From Rariloculus sp965263005 (GTDB lineage: Bacteria; Pseudomonadota; Gammaproteobacteria; Steroidobacterales; Rariloculaceae), in the NCBI RefSeq assembly GCF_965263005.1, contig NZ_OZ253579.1, forward strand, positions 3,162,001 to 3,226,000: DNA of 64,000 nucleotides. The letters run 5' to 3'. The notes under the pieces are model-generated. The model ran no database searches, was not told the origin of the DNA, and worked only from the letters and a program-made list of their open reading frames with translations. This document shows, in pieces, positions 55,060 to 62,989 of the stretch (position 1 is its first letter; every line of letters starts with the position of its first letter). Position numbers and translations under genes: made by a program.

Positions 55060-56835
55060 CTAGCGCCAGTCGTCCACCGCAACGCTTCTGTTATAGCCGC
55101 ACTCGTTGACGCTCCACCTGATGTTGCCGCTGCCGCCGACAACGACGACCTCGACGTTCTCCAGGTACGGAATCGGCGCATCATCGGGCAGATTCAACCA
55201 GGTTGCATAAGGCTCGCGGCCGGAGCGGGCCGGTCCGAGCTTGTAGTTGATGACTTCCTGGTCGAGCCAGTAGTGGTACTTCGGCGTCGTGACGTTCTGC
55301 TTGACCCAGTCGATGAGCTTTTCCTTCGTGTCGAAGCCGAACCGCAGGAACGGCGCCGTCACGGCAGGGTCGATGAGCAGCATCTTGGAGCCGCGGTTCG
55401 GTGGACCGAGACCGCCGATGAATCGCTGCAGCACCCACTCCCAGTCTTCGTCTCTCAACACCATCATCGTGTTCTGGCTCTGACAGCCCGAGAATGTGCT
55501 GACGACGCTCTCGTTGAGGTCGAAGCCCTTCTGCACGTGAATCGGATTCCAGCCTTCGGGCAGCCCGTCGACGTTTTCGGCAAACACCGCCGGGACACTG
55601 CTCATCGCGTTGCCCTGCACTCCGAGGTAGGTATGCCCGGGCACGGAACCGCCCGTCACGTTCCCCGAGAGCAGTCCCCACGCCCGCCCGATCAGCGCGC
55701 CGGCATTGTCGTAGAGGCCGAGCGCGCCGGTTCCTGAATTCAGCAGCAGATCATCGACGATCGGACCGCTGAATACGCCCATGGCCGTCATCGACGAGGT
55801 CGAACTCGACCGCGCATTGGTCCGGGTACCCGCAAGCGCGAGAATCGCCGGGAAATGCTCGGGTCTCGCGCCGGCCATGACCGCGTTGATCGCAACGGTC
55901 TCGACCGTGTACTCCCAGGCCTCGCGCGTACCCGTAACCCGCATGCTGCCCACGATCTCGTCGCGGTCGTGCGAGGTCGCGGCAAGCATCTCGGCGACGC
56001 GCTCTTCGGTCGGCATGATGATCGGCAACTGGTCGCTCCAGAACCGGTCGTCGAAATAGCGCTGCAGGTTCTCCCGGGTGTCCGGGCCTATGAGCGCGCG
56101 CTTCGTCCGTTCGAAGATCCCGGTAACCTGCTCCTCTGCATTGAGCGGCCGAGTCAGGTGACCGACGATTTCCTCCATGAGCGGCAACTTGTTGACCGGA
56201 TCGTAACCTGCGATGTACTCGGCGAGATCCGCGGGCGTCTTGCCGCCGACGGGTGTGTGAGTGAACGCGAGCCGCAACGCCGGCATACCTTCCTCGAGCG
56301 CCTTGTCGTGCACGAGATCGGTGAGCGCGTCGACGATGACGCCGACCGCCGGAATGCCATAATTCGCTTCTAATTCAGCAACATGACCGACGACCGCCGG
56401 CGCACAAGTGCTTCAATGGCCTATAGCCATCACCATCAGACCATCTACGGCCTGAATCTCCCGCCACAGCTCCGGATCGTCCCGGCTATAGGCGCCCGTC
56501 TTGACGCGATAGATCGCGTTGACTTCGGGCATGTTCGCTGCCATCCATTTCTCCATCTCCATGAGAAACAGATCGCCGCCGTTGAACGTCACATCGACAA
56601 GATAGATCGTCTTGCCATCGAGACTTTCCGGCCGCGGCGCCATGGACCTGCGCTCTATCGGAGGCGCAATGCCCGTGGGGTTCATCACGGTGTAGAGCCG
56701 CTCCTCCGTCTGCGCCGTCGCTTCGGTCAGGACAGCCGTCCCACCGAACGCGAGAGCGAGACCGAGACCGAGGCGCCTGACACGCCGTACCGACGCTCCC
56801 CCTACCGCCAAATTCGGCTGCCTGATAAACCGCAT
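55060..56835 (-). CDS. UGSC-type putative selenoprotein, exported (in-frame UGA = Sec)
   Basis: Read through TGA 56413-56415, the frame gives a 591-aa protein with Sec at residue 141. Before it is VDGLMVMAIGH; after it is S-T-C-A-P, then VVGHVAELEANYGIPAVGVI, all without a gap or frameshift. UGSC-family proteins carry U-G-S-C in just this setting. Further conserved text follows (FTHTPVGGKTPADL, VQGNAMSSVPAVFAE, GCQSQNTMMVL). The start ATG 56835 has AGAGGGGG seven bases upstream. An N-terminal signal-like segment (RRVRRLGLGLALAFGGTAVL to ATAQ) suggests export, odd for the family. A candidate SECIS hairpin follows the UGA. If no selenocysteine machinery exists, this is a nonsense-broken gene. 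Confidence 0.8.
56387..56400 (-). promoter_or_regulatory. Candidate bacterial SECIS hairpin
   Basis: On the coding strand, 12 bases after the UGA, CCGGC and GTCGG pair (one G-U) around the loop GGTC, whose first base is 17 nt from the UGA. E. coli fdhF has a GGUCU apical loop about 18 nt after its UGA. The short 5-bp upper stem is right for the SelB-binding part; the lower stem is weak. Confidence 0.55.
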
Positions 56836-57069
56836 GGCCATACCCCCTCTGCGCGAAGAGCCAATTTCTGACGTTCAACGACAGCCCACAATATACTCCA
56901 TCGTGCAGCACATGACACCGGCCGGCCACGCCGCCTGCACCCGCGGCAATGACTCGCTCAAGGCGGGCCATTCGTTGACGCGGAGCGGTTTTGCAGCGAC
57001 CATAGGTGTTCCGATCAATGCCTCTGCCGCCCTTGCACCGGCGCGGGCGTGGCGGGAGTGAGGAGAACT

Positions 57070-57564
57070 ATGATGAAGCACAGCCTTGGCGGGCGACCTT
57101 CGTTGTTGGCGGTTGGATTGGTGAGCAGTCTGCTGGCCGCGGGAGCGGCGTTCGCGCAGGAAGACGAGTTCACCGACGGCGAATTCATCGACGGTGAGTG
57201 GATCGAGGGTTTTATCTACGTGCCCGAATTCATGTCGTCCCTGGAATTGAAATCACTGATCGACGAGGAGTCCGACGATGTCGTCATCGTCGACACCGCC
57301 GCCGATCTGATCTGGGAAGACGAGCGCATCCCGGGCGCCGTCAACTTTCCGTGGGTCCACGAGCTGAGCCTGCCTGTCACGCTGCCGCGCGACAAGACGC
57401 TCGTGATCTATTGCGCCTGCAACGATCACGAAGACTCCGCCGACATGGCCAAGAAACTCAGTCTGGTCGGCTTTCTCGATGTCAAGGTGCTCGAAGGCGG
57501 CTGGTTCGAGTGGCTCGATCTCGGCTATAAGACCGCGGGGCTTGCCGCCGAAGGGGATCACTAG
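57070..57564 (+). CDS. Rhodanese-like exported protein
   Basis: A 164-aa protein. ATG 57070 has AGGAG upstream. A signal peptide ends near AAFAQE, then an acidic stretch precedes a rhodanese domain with VIVDTAADLIWEDERIPGAV and the active-site loop IYCACNDHEDSADMAKKL, one Cys of which should be the sulfur carrier. It would move sulfur, or act as a phosphatase-like fold, in the periplasm. It is divergent from the UGSC gene and one base from the next gene. Confidence 0.82.
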   Translation: MMKHSLGGRPSLLAVGLVSSLLAAGAAFAQEDEFTDGEFIDGEWIEGFIYVPEFMSSLELKSLIDEESDDVVIVDTAADLIWEDERIPGAVNFPWVHELSLPVTLPRDKTLVIYCACNDHEDSADMAKKLSLVGFLDVKVLEGGWFEWLDLGYKTAGLAAEGDH

Positions 57565-57565
57565 G

Positions 57566-58132
57566 ATGAAGATGACGAAAGCGCGAATCAGCTCCGCGGG
57601 CGCGGCCTGCTGCTTGGTGCTGCTTGCGGCGTTCGCCTGGGCGCAGAGCTCGATATCGGGCCTTGAGATCGGGTCACCAACGGCGTCGATTCCGGTCCTC
57701 GACGTCACCGGCCAATACAAGGGCCAGCGAATCTGCTATGTCTGCGAGTTCCAGGACGTGCCGAACGTGCTCGCTTTTTTCCGCGACACCGGCGATGAGA
57801 CGGCCGCACTCATCAAGCAACTCGACGAACTTTATCTGCGTCACAAGGACGAGGACTTCAAGGCCGTGGCCGCGATCGTGGCCGGAGAAGAGGCCTCGCC
57901 CTGGCTTGAGGAACTGAGTGCGTCGGCCGGGCTCGAGATTCCTCTCGTCGTGCTCAGGAGAGGGCCGAGAGACGTTGCGATGCGCCTGTACGAAATCAAT
58001 CCGGAGGTCGACAACACCTTTCTCGTGACCGTCAATCGATTCGTCGTTGACAACGTCGCTGATATCTCAGCGGACGAGTTTGGCGCCGTCGTCGACGCGA
58101 CCTCGCAGATGCTGGCGCAAAACACGCTCTAG
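57566..58132 (+). CDS. Exported thioredoxin-fold protein with CYVC
   Basis: A 188-aa protein. Its signal peptide (LVLLAAFAWAQ) is followed by a thioredoxin-fold-like body with the CxxC-type motif YKGQRICYVCEFQDVPNVLA. The rest, LYLRHKDEDFKAVAAIVAGE and ISADEFGAVVDATSQML, fits redoxin-like proteins. It starts one base after the rhodanese stop. Its TAG stop is the TSD of MITE copy 5. It is probably a thiol oxidoreductase partner in the same pathway. Confidence 0.7.
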   Translation: MKMTKARISSAGAACCLVLLAAFAWAQSSISGLEIGSPTASIPVLDVTGQYKGQRICYVCEFQDVPNVLAFFRDTGDETAALIKQLDELYLRHKDEDFKAVAAIVAGEEASPWLEELSASAGLEIPLVVLRRGPRDVAMRLYEINPEVDNTFLVTVNRFVVDNVADISADEFGAVVDATSQMLAQNTL

Positions 58133-58290
58133 CAGCCTGTGGCAAAAGTCCCACTGCATTCGACCGACGATGCATCCCGGCTGACTGCGTTGCTCGTCGG
58201 CCAAATATGCCCAATATTTTCCCTTCTCGCGCCTTGTCAGCCGGGCGTCTCGCCGGTCTCGATGCGACGCGGGACTTCTACCACGGACTG
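58133..58290 (-). repeat. MITE-like repeat, copy 5 (158 bp)
   Basis: Ends CAGCCTGTGG and CCACGGACTG; inverted relative to copy 1, to which it is closest (shared TGCATCGTCGGTCGAATGCA on the complementary strand). Exact CTAG duplications flank it at 58129-58132 and 58291-58294. The left CTAG contains the preceding gene's TAG. Confidence 0.88.
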
Positions 58291-58305
58291 CTAGAGGTCA
58301 GGCTC

Positions 58306-58815
58306 ATGCAAGCGCAAAAACGCGGACTCCGCTGGCTCGTGTCATCGTGCGCCGCGATCGCGGCGGTTTGCTCGATCTCGGCCCGCGCCGATGACATTGC
58401 TGTCGTCACACCATCCGATATCGCAGCGCTCGTTGCCGACAATGAGGGCAAGGTCGTCGTCGTGAACTTCTGGGCGACCTGGTGCCCGCCCTGTCTCAGG
58501 GAGTTCCCCGATATCATCGATGTCTACAACCGCTACCGGGACGACGGGTTCGAGGTTCTGGCGATCTCGATGAACGATGCCGAAGAGATCCCCGATATCG
58601 AGGAATTCCTGCAGAACTTCGAACCGCCATTTCCGGTCTACCGCGCGGCGACGCTTGACGAGACGTTCTACGAGGCCGTCGTCGACTCCTGGTACGGCGA
58701 GATGCCGATGACGCTGATCTTCGACACAGCCGGGAATCGGGTCAGTATTCACAAGAGACCCGTGACGTTCGCCGACCTTGCGACTGAAGTGACGGCGCTG
58801 CTCCCGTCCCATTGA
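58306..58815 (+). CDS. TlpA/ResA-like exported thiol-disulfide oxidoreductase
   Basis: A 169-aa protein from ATG 58306 with AGGTCAGG upstream. Signal peptide ends near SARAD. The thioredoxin active site is VVVNFWATWCPPCLREFPD, with a MPMTLIF cis-Pro segment later. It reduces or transfers disulfides in the periplasm, for instance in cytochrome maturation or regeneration of the neighbouring thiol proteins. It was probably joined to the preceding genes before MITE copy 5 inserted. Confidence 0.9.
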   Translation: MQAQKRGLRWLVSSCAAIAAVCSISARADDIAVVTPSDIAALVADNEGKVVVVNFWATWCPPCLREFPDIIDVYNRYRDDGFEVLAISMNDAEEIPDIEEFLQNFEPPFPVYRAATLDETFYEAVVDSWYGEMPMTLIFDTAGNRVSIHKRPVTFADLATEVTALLPSH

Positions 58816-58961
58816 GGTCGAGGCGGCGGCAGTTCCCCCTTCCGGGCGCGGACAGGGTCTGGGGACGAGGCTGCCAGGTACCCCCGGCGAGCGACCAGGC
58901 CGCGCGATCCGGCTGGCCCCGTTTCCCGGCGAAGTCAGGGCTCAAGGCGCGTTTTCGGTCA

Positions 58962-59834
58962 TCACTGCCGGTCGCGTAATCCCTCGGTGAGTTCGATGAC
59001 CGTGCCCCAGGGATCGACTATCGTCGCGACCGCTACACCACCGAGTTCCGACGTCCGGCGATAAGGATTCTCGAGCGTTATCCCCTTCGCTTCGAGCCCT
59101 TGAGCGAACGTCTCGAGGTTCCTGACCTCGAAACCGACATGGTCAACCGCGCGGCCTCGAGTCCCAACGAGATCTTCATCGGGCAGCCAACTGAAGAAAT
59201 TCAACATGTAGCCGACGCCGGGCAGGTCGGCGCCGATGAAGAAGTCGGTCTGGCCGGGCCTGAGCGTCGCATCCAACGCGTTCATGTACCACTGCTGCAT
59301 CTCGACGAACGCGTCGTTGACGAAGTGCACGTGGTGATGCGTGATCGGCGGAGGGTTCTCTTCACTGCTCGTGACGAGCTCGACCTTGACGCCGTCGGGG
59401 CCCAGCAGATAGGAGAATCTGCCGTAATTCCCGGCTGTCGGCGGACTTGCGCTCTCACCCGGAGCGGGTTCCCGGCCGACCGTCAGCTCGTAGCCGTTCG
59501 CGACGACCTCGGTCGTCAATGCCGGCACGTCGGGCACGGCAAAACCGATGTGATCGAAGGTCGTGCCGCGCGTCGGACCGGTCGGCGGCGTCTCGCGCAG
59601 AACGATGTAGGTATCGGGAAACTCGATGACAGCGACATCGACGTCACCAAAATCGGCAACGGTCCCGCCGAGCGTGTCGACCCAGAACCGCATGTGCGCA
59701 TCGATGCTCGTCACGTTCAGGCGATAGTGACCGACGATGACGGGAGCCTCCTTGTTGAGAAGCTCGGCCGGCGCCTGCGAGGCCGCGGCGAGCAGCGACA
59801 CAGTCGTAACGATCAAGCCCACCGGTCGAATCAT
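58962..59834 (-). CDS. Secreted VOC-family protein, two glyoxalase-like domains
   Basis: A 290-aa protein with signal peptide (LIVTTVSLLAAASQAPAE). Two vicinal-oxygen-chelate modules follow: residues 35-155 (HYRLNVTSIDAHMRFWVDTL, FDHIGFAVPDVPAL) and about 165-285 (THHHVHFVNDAFVEMQQWYM, VDHVGFEVRNLETF, DPWGTVIELTEG). His and Glu in these places usually bind a divalent metal. The reaction is unknown. Confidence 0.85.
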   Translation of the reverse strand: MIRPVGLIVTTVSLLAAASQAPAELLNKEAPVIVGHYRLNVTSIDAHMRFWVDTLGGTVADFGDVDVAVIEFPDTYIVLRETPPTGPTRGTTFDHIGFAVPDVPALTTEVVANGYELTVGREPAPGESASPPTAGNYGRFSYLLGPDGVKVELVTSSEENPPPITHHHVHFVNDAFVEMQQWYMNALDATLRPGQTDFFIGADLPGVGYMLNFFSWLPDEDLVGTRGRAVDHVGFEVRNLETFAQGLEAKGITLENPYRRTSELGGVAVATIVDPWGTVIELTEGLRDRQ

Positions 59835-59966
59835 GGTTGTCCCCTCGAGCGAAATTCGCGCTTCGCGCTACACGTATCCGGAAACTCCGCGCAACATTCT
59901 GCGGTCACGGGAGGCGCGAGATCAACTCACTCGAACTCGACCTCAGGGCCCGCCCCGGCACGGGAG

Positions 59967-60686
59967 TCAGCTCATGAGGCCGAACAAGGCCGCGACTCCC
60001 CAGAGCAGCAACAACGCTACGACCGCATAGAGCGCACCGAAGAGCAAACGGAGTCTTCGCAACTGTCCCTTGAGGACCGCGCCCTCATTGACATGCGGAA
60101 ACGGTTCGTCGGGGATGTCCGGGATCTCGAGAAACTCGCAAAGCGGAGTCCAGCCTTCCCGCACATCGAAGACGAGAAGACGCTCCGGCCGCACCTCTCG
60201 CTTCACCGCTTCAATGTGCTCGTTGAATATGCGGGTCGCATGCGCCTTGTCCTCGAAACGCCCGTGGAAGACCCCGTCCCAGACCGTATCGAAGAACAGG
60301 CGCCGCATCTGCCGAGCGCGCTCGGACAGCCACCCGAGCCAGATCGGCGGCATGAGCCTGGAGAGCGGGTAGATCGTCTCACTGACGCTGCGATACCACG
60401 AATCCGCATCCCGAACCGTGAGTATGACTTTGGCTTCCGGATACTTGCTCATCTGCGCCTTGTAGAACGCCGCAGTCGGCCAGTCGACCGAGGACTGGTA
60501 TCCCTCGAACAGATCATCCCAATCAGGCTTGCCTTCGAGCACGGCGGACCACTTCGGCAGGCAGGACGGGTTCTGAAGGACTTCCGTCGCGTGATAGCAC
60601 TTGCCGAATCCGAGCTGCTCGAGCGCCAGCTTCAGCGATGACGTACCCGTGCGGCCGAAACCCGCGCCGATGACCTTCAGTGCCAA
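59967..60686 (-). CDS. Sulfotransferase family protein with C-terminal membrane anchor
   Basis: A 239-aa protein with the 5' phosphosulfate-binding loop at the start, VIGAGFGRTGTSSLKLAL, then AKVILTVRDADSWYRSV. The segment LFGALYAVVALLLLWGVAAL at the end is a transmembrane helix. The start is inferred as TTG 60686, eight bases after GAGGAGG; no ATG is in a sensible place. It may sulfate a small molecule at the membrane. It lies 40 bases downstream of pdxJ. Confidence 0.8.
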   Translation of the reverse strand: MALKVIGAGFGRTGTSSLKLALEQLGFGKCYHATEVLQNPSCLPKWSAVLEGKPDWDDLFEGYQSSVDWPTAAFYKAQMSKYPEAKVILTVRDADSWYRSVSETIYPLSRLMPPIWLGWLSERARQMRRLFFDTVWDGVFHGRFEDKAHATRIFNEHIEAVKREVRPERLLVFDVREGWTPLCEFLEIPDIPDEPFPHVNEGAVLKGQLRRLRLLFGALYAVVALLLLWGVAALFGLMS

Positions 60687-60726
60687 CGCAACGTCCTCCT
60701 CACCAGGATACGAATATGCCCGTGCG

Positions 60727-61464
60727 TCAAGCGAGCGCAGCGAGATACGCCGCCACGGCGGCATGGTAGCCGAGCTTCAGCGCATCGGCAGTAAACGCAT
60801 GGCCGATACTGACCTCAGCGAGCTCGGGCACGCTCCGCCGGAACAATGGCAGATTGTCGAGGTTCAGATCGTGGCCGGCATTGACACCGAGTCCGTTCGC
60901 GATGGCCGCCTCGGCCGCCGCAACGAAGTCCGCAAGCACGTGTTCGCAGTCGCCCACGGCAAAGCCTGTCGCGTAGGTTTCCGTGTAGAGCTCGACCCGG
61001 TCGGCACCGCTGGCGGCGGCGAGACGCATCGCCTCAGGATCGGGGTCCATGAACAGGCTGACGCGCATTCCCGCCGCCGACAGGCCCTCTATGATCGGCG
61101 TCAGACGCTCGCCGTCCCTGGCGAGATCCCAACCGTGATCCGACGTCCGCTGATCCGGATCGTCCGGTACGAGAGTCACCTGGTCCGGCTCGATCTCGTG
61201 GACGATCGCCAGCAGATCTTCAGTCGGATTGCCTTCGATGTTGAACTCCACGCTGCCCGCAAACTCGTCGCCAATCAGGCGACTCAAGTCCGTGACGTCG
61301 GTGGGCCGTATATGACGCTGATCGGGCCGCGGATGGACGGTAATGCCGTGAGCACCGGCTTCGATGATGCGCCGAGCCGCCTCGACGACGCTCGGATACC
61401 CGATGTCCCGCTGATTGCGCAGCAGCGCGATTTTGTTGACGTTGACGCTGAGCTTGGTCTTCAT
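60727..61464 (-). CDS. pdxJ: Pyridoxine 5'-phosphate synthase
   Basis: PdxJ joins 1-deoxyxylulose 5-phosphate and 3-amino-2-oxopropyl phosphate to make pyridoxine phosphate. The 245-aa protein has LSVNVNKIALLRN, AGAHGITVHPRPDQRHI, EFNIEGNPTEDLL, DQVTLVPDDPDQRTSDHGWD, ADRVELYTETYA, and GHAFTADALKLG at the end. The length is normal. It is not next to recO or acpS, the usual neighbours. Confidence 0.95.
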   Translation of the reverse strand: MKTKLSVNVNKIALLRNQRDIGYPSVVEAARRIIEAGAHGITVHPRPDQRHIRPTDVTDLSRLIGDEFAGSVEFNIEGNPTEDLLAIVHEIEPDQVTLVPDDPDQRTSDHGWDLARDGERLTPIIEGLSAAGMRVSLFMDPDPEAMRLAAASGADRVELYTETYATGFAVGDCEHVLADFVAAAEAAIANGLGVNAGHDLNLDNLPLFRRSVPELAEVSIGHAFTADALKLGYHAAVAAYLAALA

Positions 61465-61514
61465 GGTTTAGCGTCGTCGGCTCCGCGTTCAGACTCGGCG
61501 ACAAAGTATAGTAA

Positions 61515-61800
61515 CGTGCCGCGACGATTCCGGCATGGAGCGGAGCCATCAGGCTCGAGCTTGCAGGCGCGGCTCTGGTGCTTGCCAAGGTTTCAGGGAC
61601 CTCTCTGGTACCCGTCGTCATCAACGGTCACGCCCATGGTTACGAGCACCTGCTCGTCGACGGCGTTCACTACGCGGTCAGCGCCGGAAGCGGCGGTCCG
61701 CGCAGCACTCTGCGGCCCGACAGGCCCCGCGACGTCTATCGCGGCCGGGATTGCGCGACCGGCGAGCGGCGGTCGCTGCCCCATTCGTTGCAATATTGGC
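61515..61800 (+). pseudogene. Metallophosphoesterase C-terminal remnant
   Basis: A frame after an in-frame TAA (61512-61514) reads LELAGAALVLAKVSGTSLVP, then VVINGHAHGYEHLLVDGVHY and VSAGSGGPRS. GHAHGYE is the last His-motif of the calcineurin-like phosphoesterase family, so this is a fragment without the metal-binding start. It runs in frame toward the next gene. Confidence 0.5.
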
Positions 61801-61838
61801 TTATGATCGTGCCTATACCCGCCGTTTGGACAGATACG

Positions 61839-62765
61839 ATGAAATACCAACACCACGTCATTCGCCATCTGACGCTCCCACTGTGCCTTGCGCTTTCTGT
61901 CTCTTCGACTGCCTGGCCGCAGTCGATCGGCAACCCGGACGTTTTCGCCGTGGCTGCCATGGTCGCCGAGGAAGTCGAACTGGTCCGGGAAGTCATGGGG
62001 CGGCCGTTCGACGACAGTCCGCGCCTGCCCGCGTCCGACGTATCCCAGCAAGTTGTCTATTTCCAGGCCCAGACCCTGTTCCGCAAGATGAACCAACTGG
62101 CCCAGGAAAATGCCGGAGTGGACCGTGTTCCGGCGCCGCCGTTGCCGGAGGGCGGCCTGACACCGGCCGACACCCTCGTGGTGGTGGAAGGCGCTCTGGA
62201 GCAGGCCCGGACCGTGAAGCGGGCGCTCGGTATCGACACCGAGGCTGCCGTGTTTCCACCGACCTCGTCATCCTCGACCGGCACGTTCATGACGATTCTC
62301 GATGTCAACCGGCAGATCAACCTGCTGATGCGTGAACCACTCCGACCGACCGATGTATTCGGCCAGGTCACATTGGCAGCCGTCTACGCGGCGGGGATTC
62401 TTGCTCATAGTGGTGAATCGGATATTCTGCCCGCCGAGCCGCCGTTCGATGGCTACAAGCGTCCTTCCGATGTGTATGGAGTGCTGTTGCGTTGCGCCGA
62501 AGTCCTTGGCCGCATCGGGGACCTGTCAGGTGCCCCGATACTGCGTATCAGTCCCCGGAGGAATATCCCCGACGATATTGAGCCGGGCCACGTGTATGAC
62601 ATCGCCACCATTGTCGTCGCGGGACTGGCGCTGGTCTTCAGTGCGCTCGATGCGGAAGATGTCTTTCCGACGCTGGAAGCGCCGGAACGGATATTCCCGA
62701 CTCAGGTATATGCACGCGCGAACGTGTTGCTGCAGCAACTCGAGCGGATCGAGCAGGTGCTCTAG
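61839..62765 (+). CDS. Secreted protein of unknown function
   Basis: A 308-aa protein from ATG 61839 with signal peptide (LTLPLCLALSVSSTAWPQ). It is mostly helical: VAEEVELVREVMGRPF, VYFQAQTLFRKMNQLAQENA and FGQVTLAAVYAAGILAH, with conserved-looking hydrophobic heptads. I do not recognise the family. The start is uncertain since the frame is open upstream through the phosphoesterase remnant. Confidence 0.65.
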   Translation: MKYQHHVIRHLTLPLCLALSVSSTAWPQSIGNPDVFAVAAMVAEEVELVREVMGRPFDDSPRLPASDVSQQVVYFQAQTLFRKMNQLAQENAGVDRVPAPPLPEGGLTPADTLVVVEGALEQARTVKRALGIDTEAAVFPPTSSSSTGTFMTILDVNRQINLLMREPLRPTDVFGQVTLAAVYAAGILAHSGESDILPAEPPFDGYKRPSDVYGVLLRCAEVLGRIGDLSGAPILRISPRRNIPDDIEPGHVYDIATIVVAGLALVFSALDAEDVFPTLEAPERIFPTQVYARANVLLQQLERIEQVL

Positions 62766-62986
62766 CGGGTTGACCGGACGCGCACGGGCGTCCACGCCAT
62801 ACCGTCGGGAGCGTCGTGGCGGTCGCGGAGCATGGTCCGGCCGCGCGCGATCTCAATACCGGCAGTCATCATCTCGGAAACCGCCCACCGGCCGAGGCCG
62901 AAGCGGCGAACCAGCGCCGCCTGAAATACCCGTCGTCGGCCGCGTGGCTTGAAAAATCGGCCTCCGCAATTCCCGGGGCGGTTCAT
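62762..62986 (-). CDS. Small basic ORF after MmgE/PrpD gene
   Basis: A 74-aa ORF with ATG three bases after the MmgE/PrpD stop. It is Arg-rich without a recognised domain. The position suggests it could be cotranslated, but composition alone in GC-rich DNA could produce it. Confidence 0.25.
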   Translation of the reverse strand: MNRPGNCGGRFFKPRGRRRVFQAALVRRFGLGRWAVSEMMTAGIEIARGRTMLRDRHDAPDGMAWTPVRVRSTR

Positions 62987-62989
62987 GGC

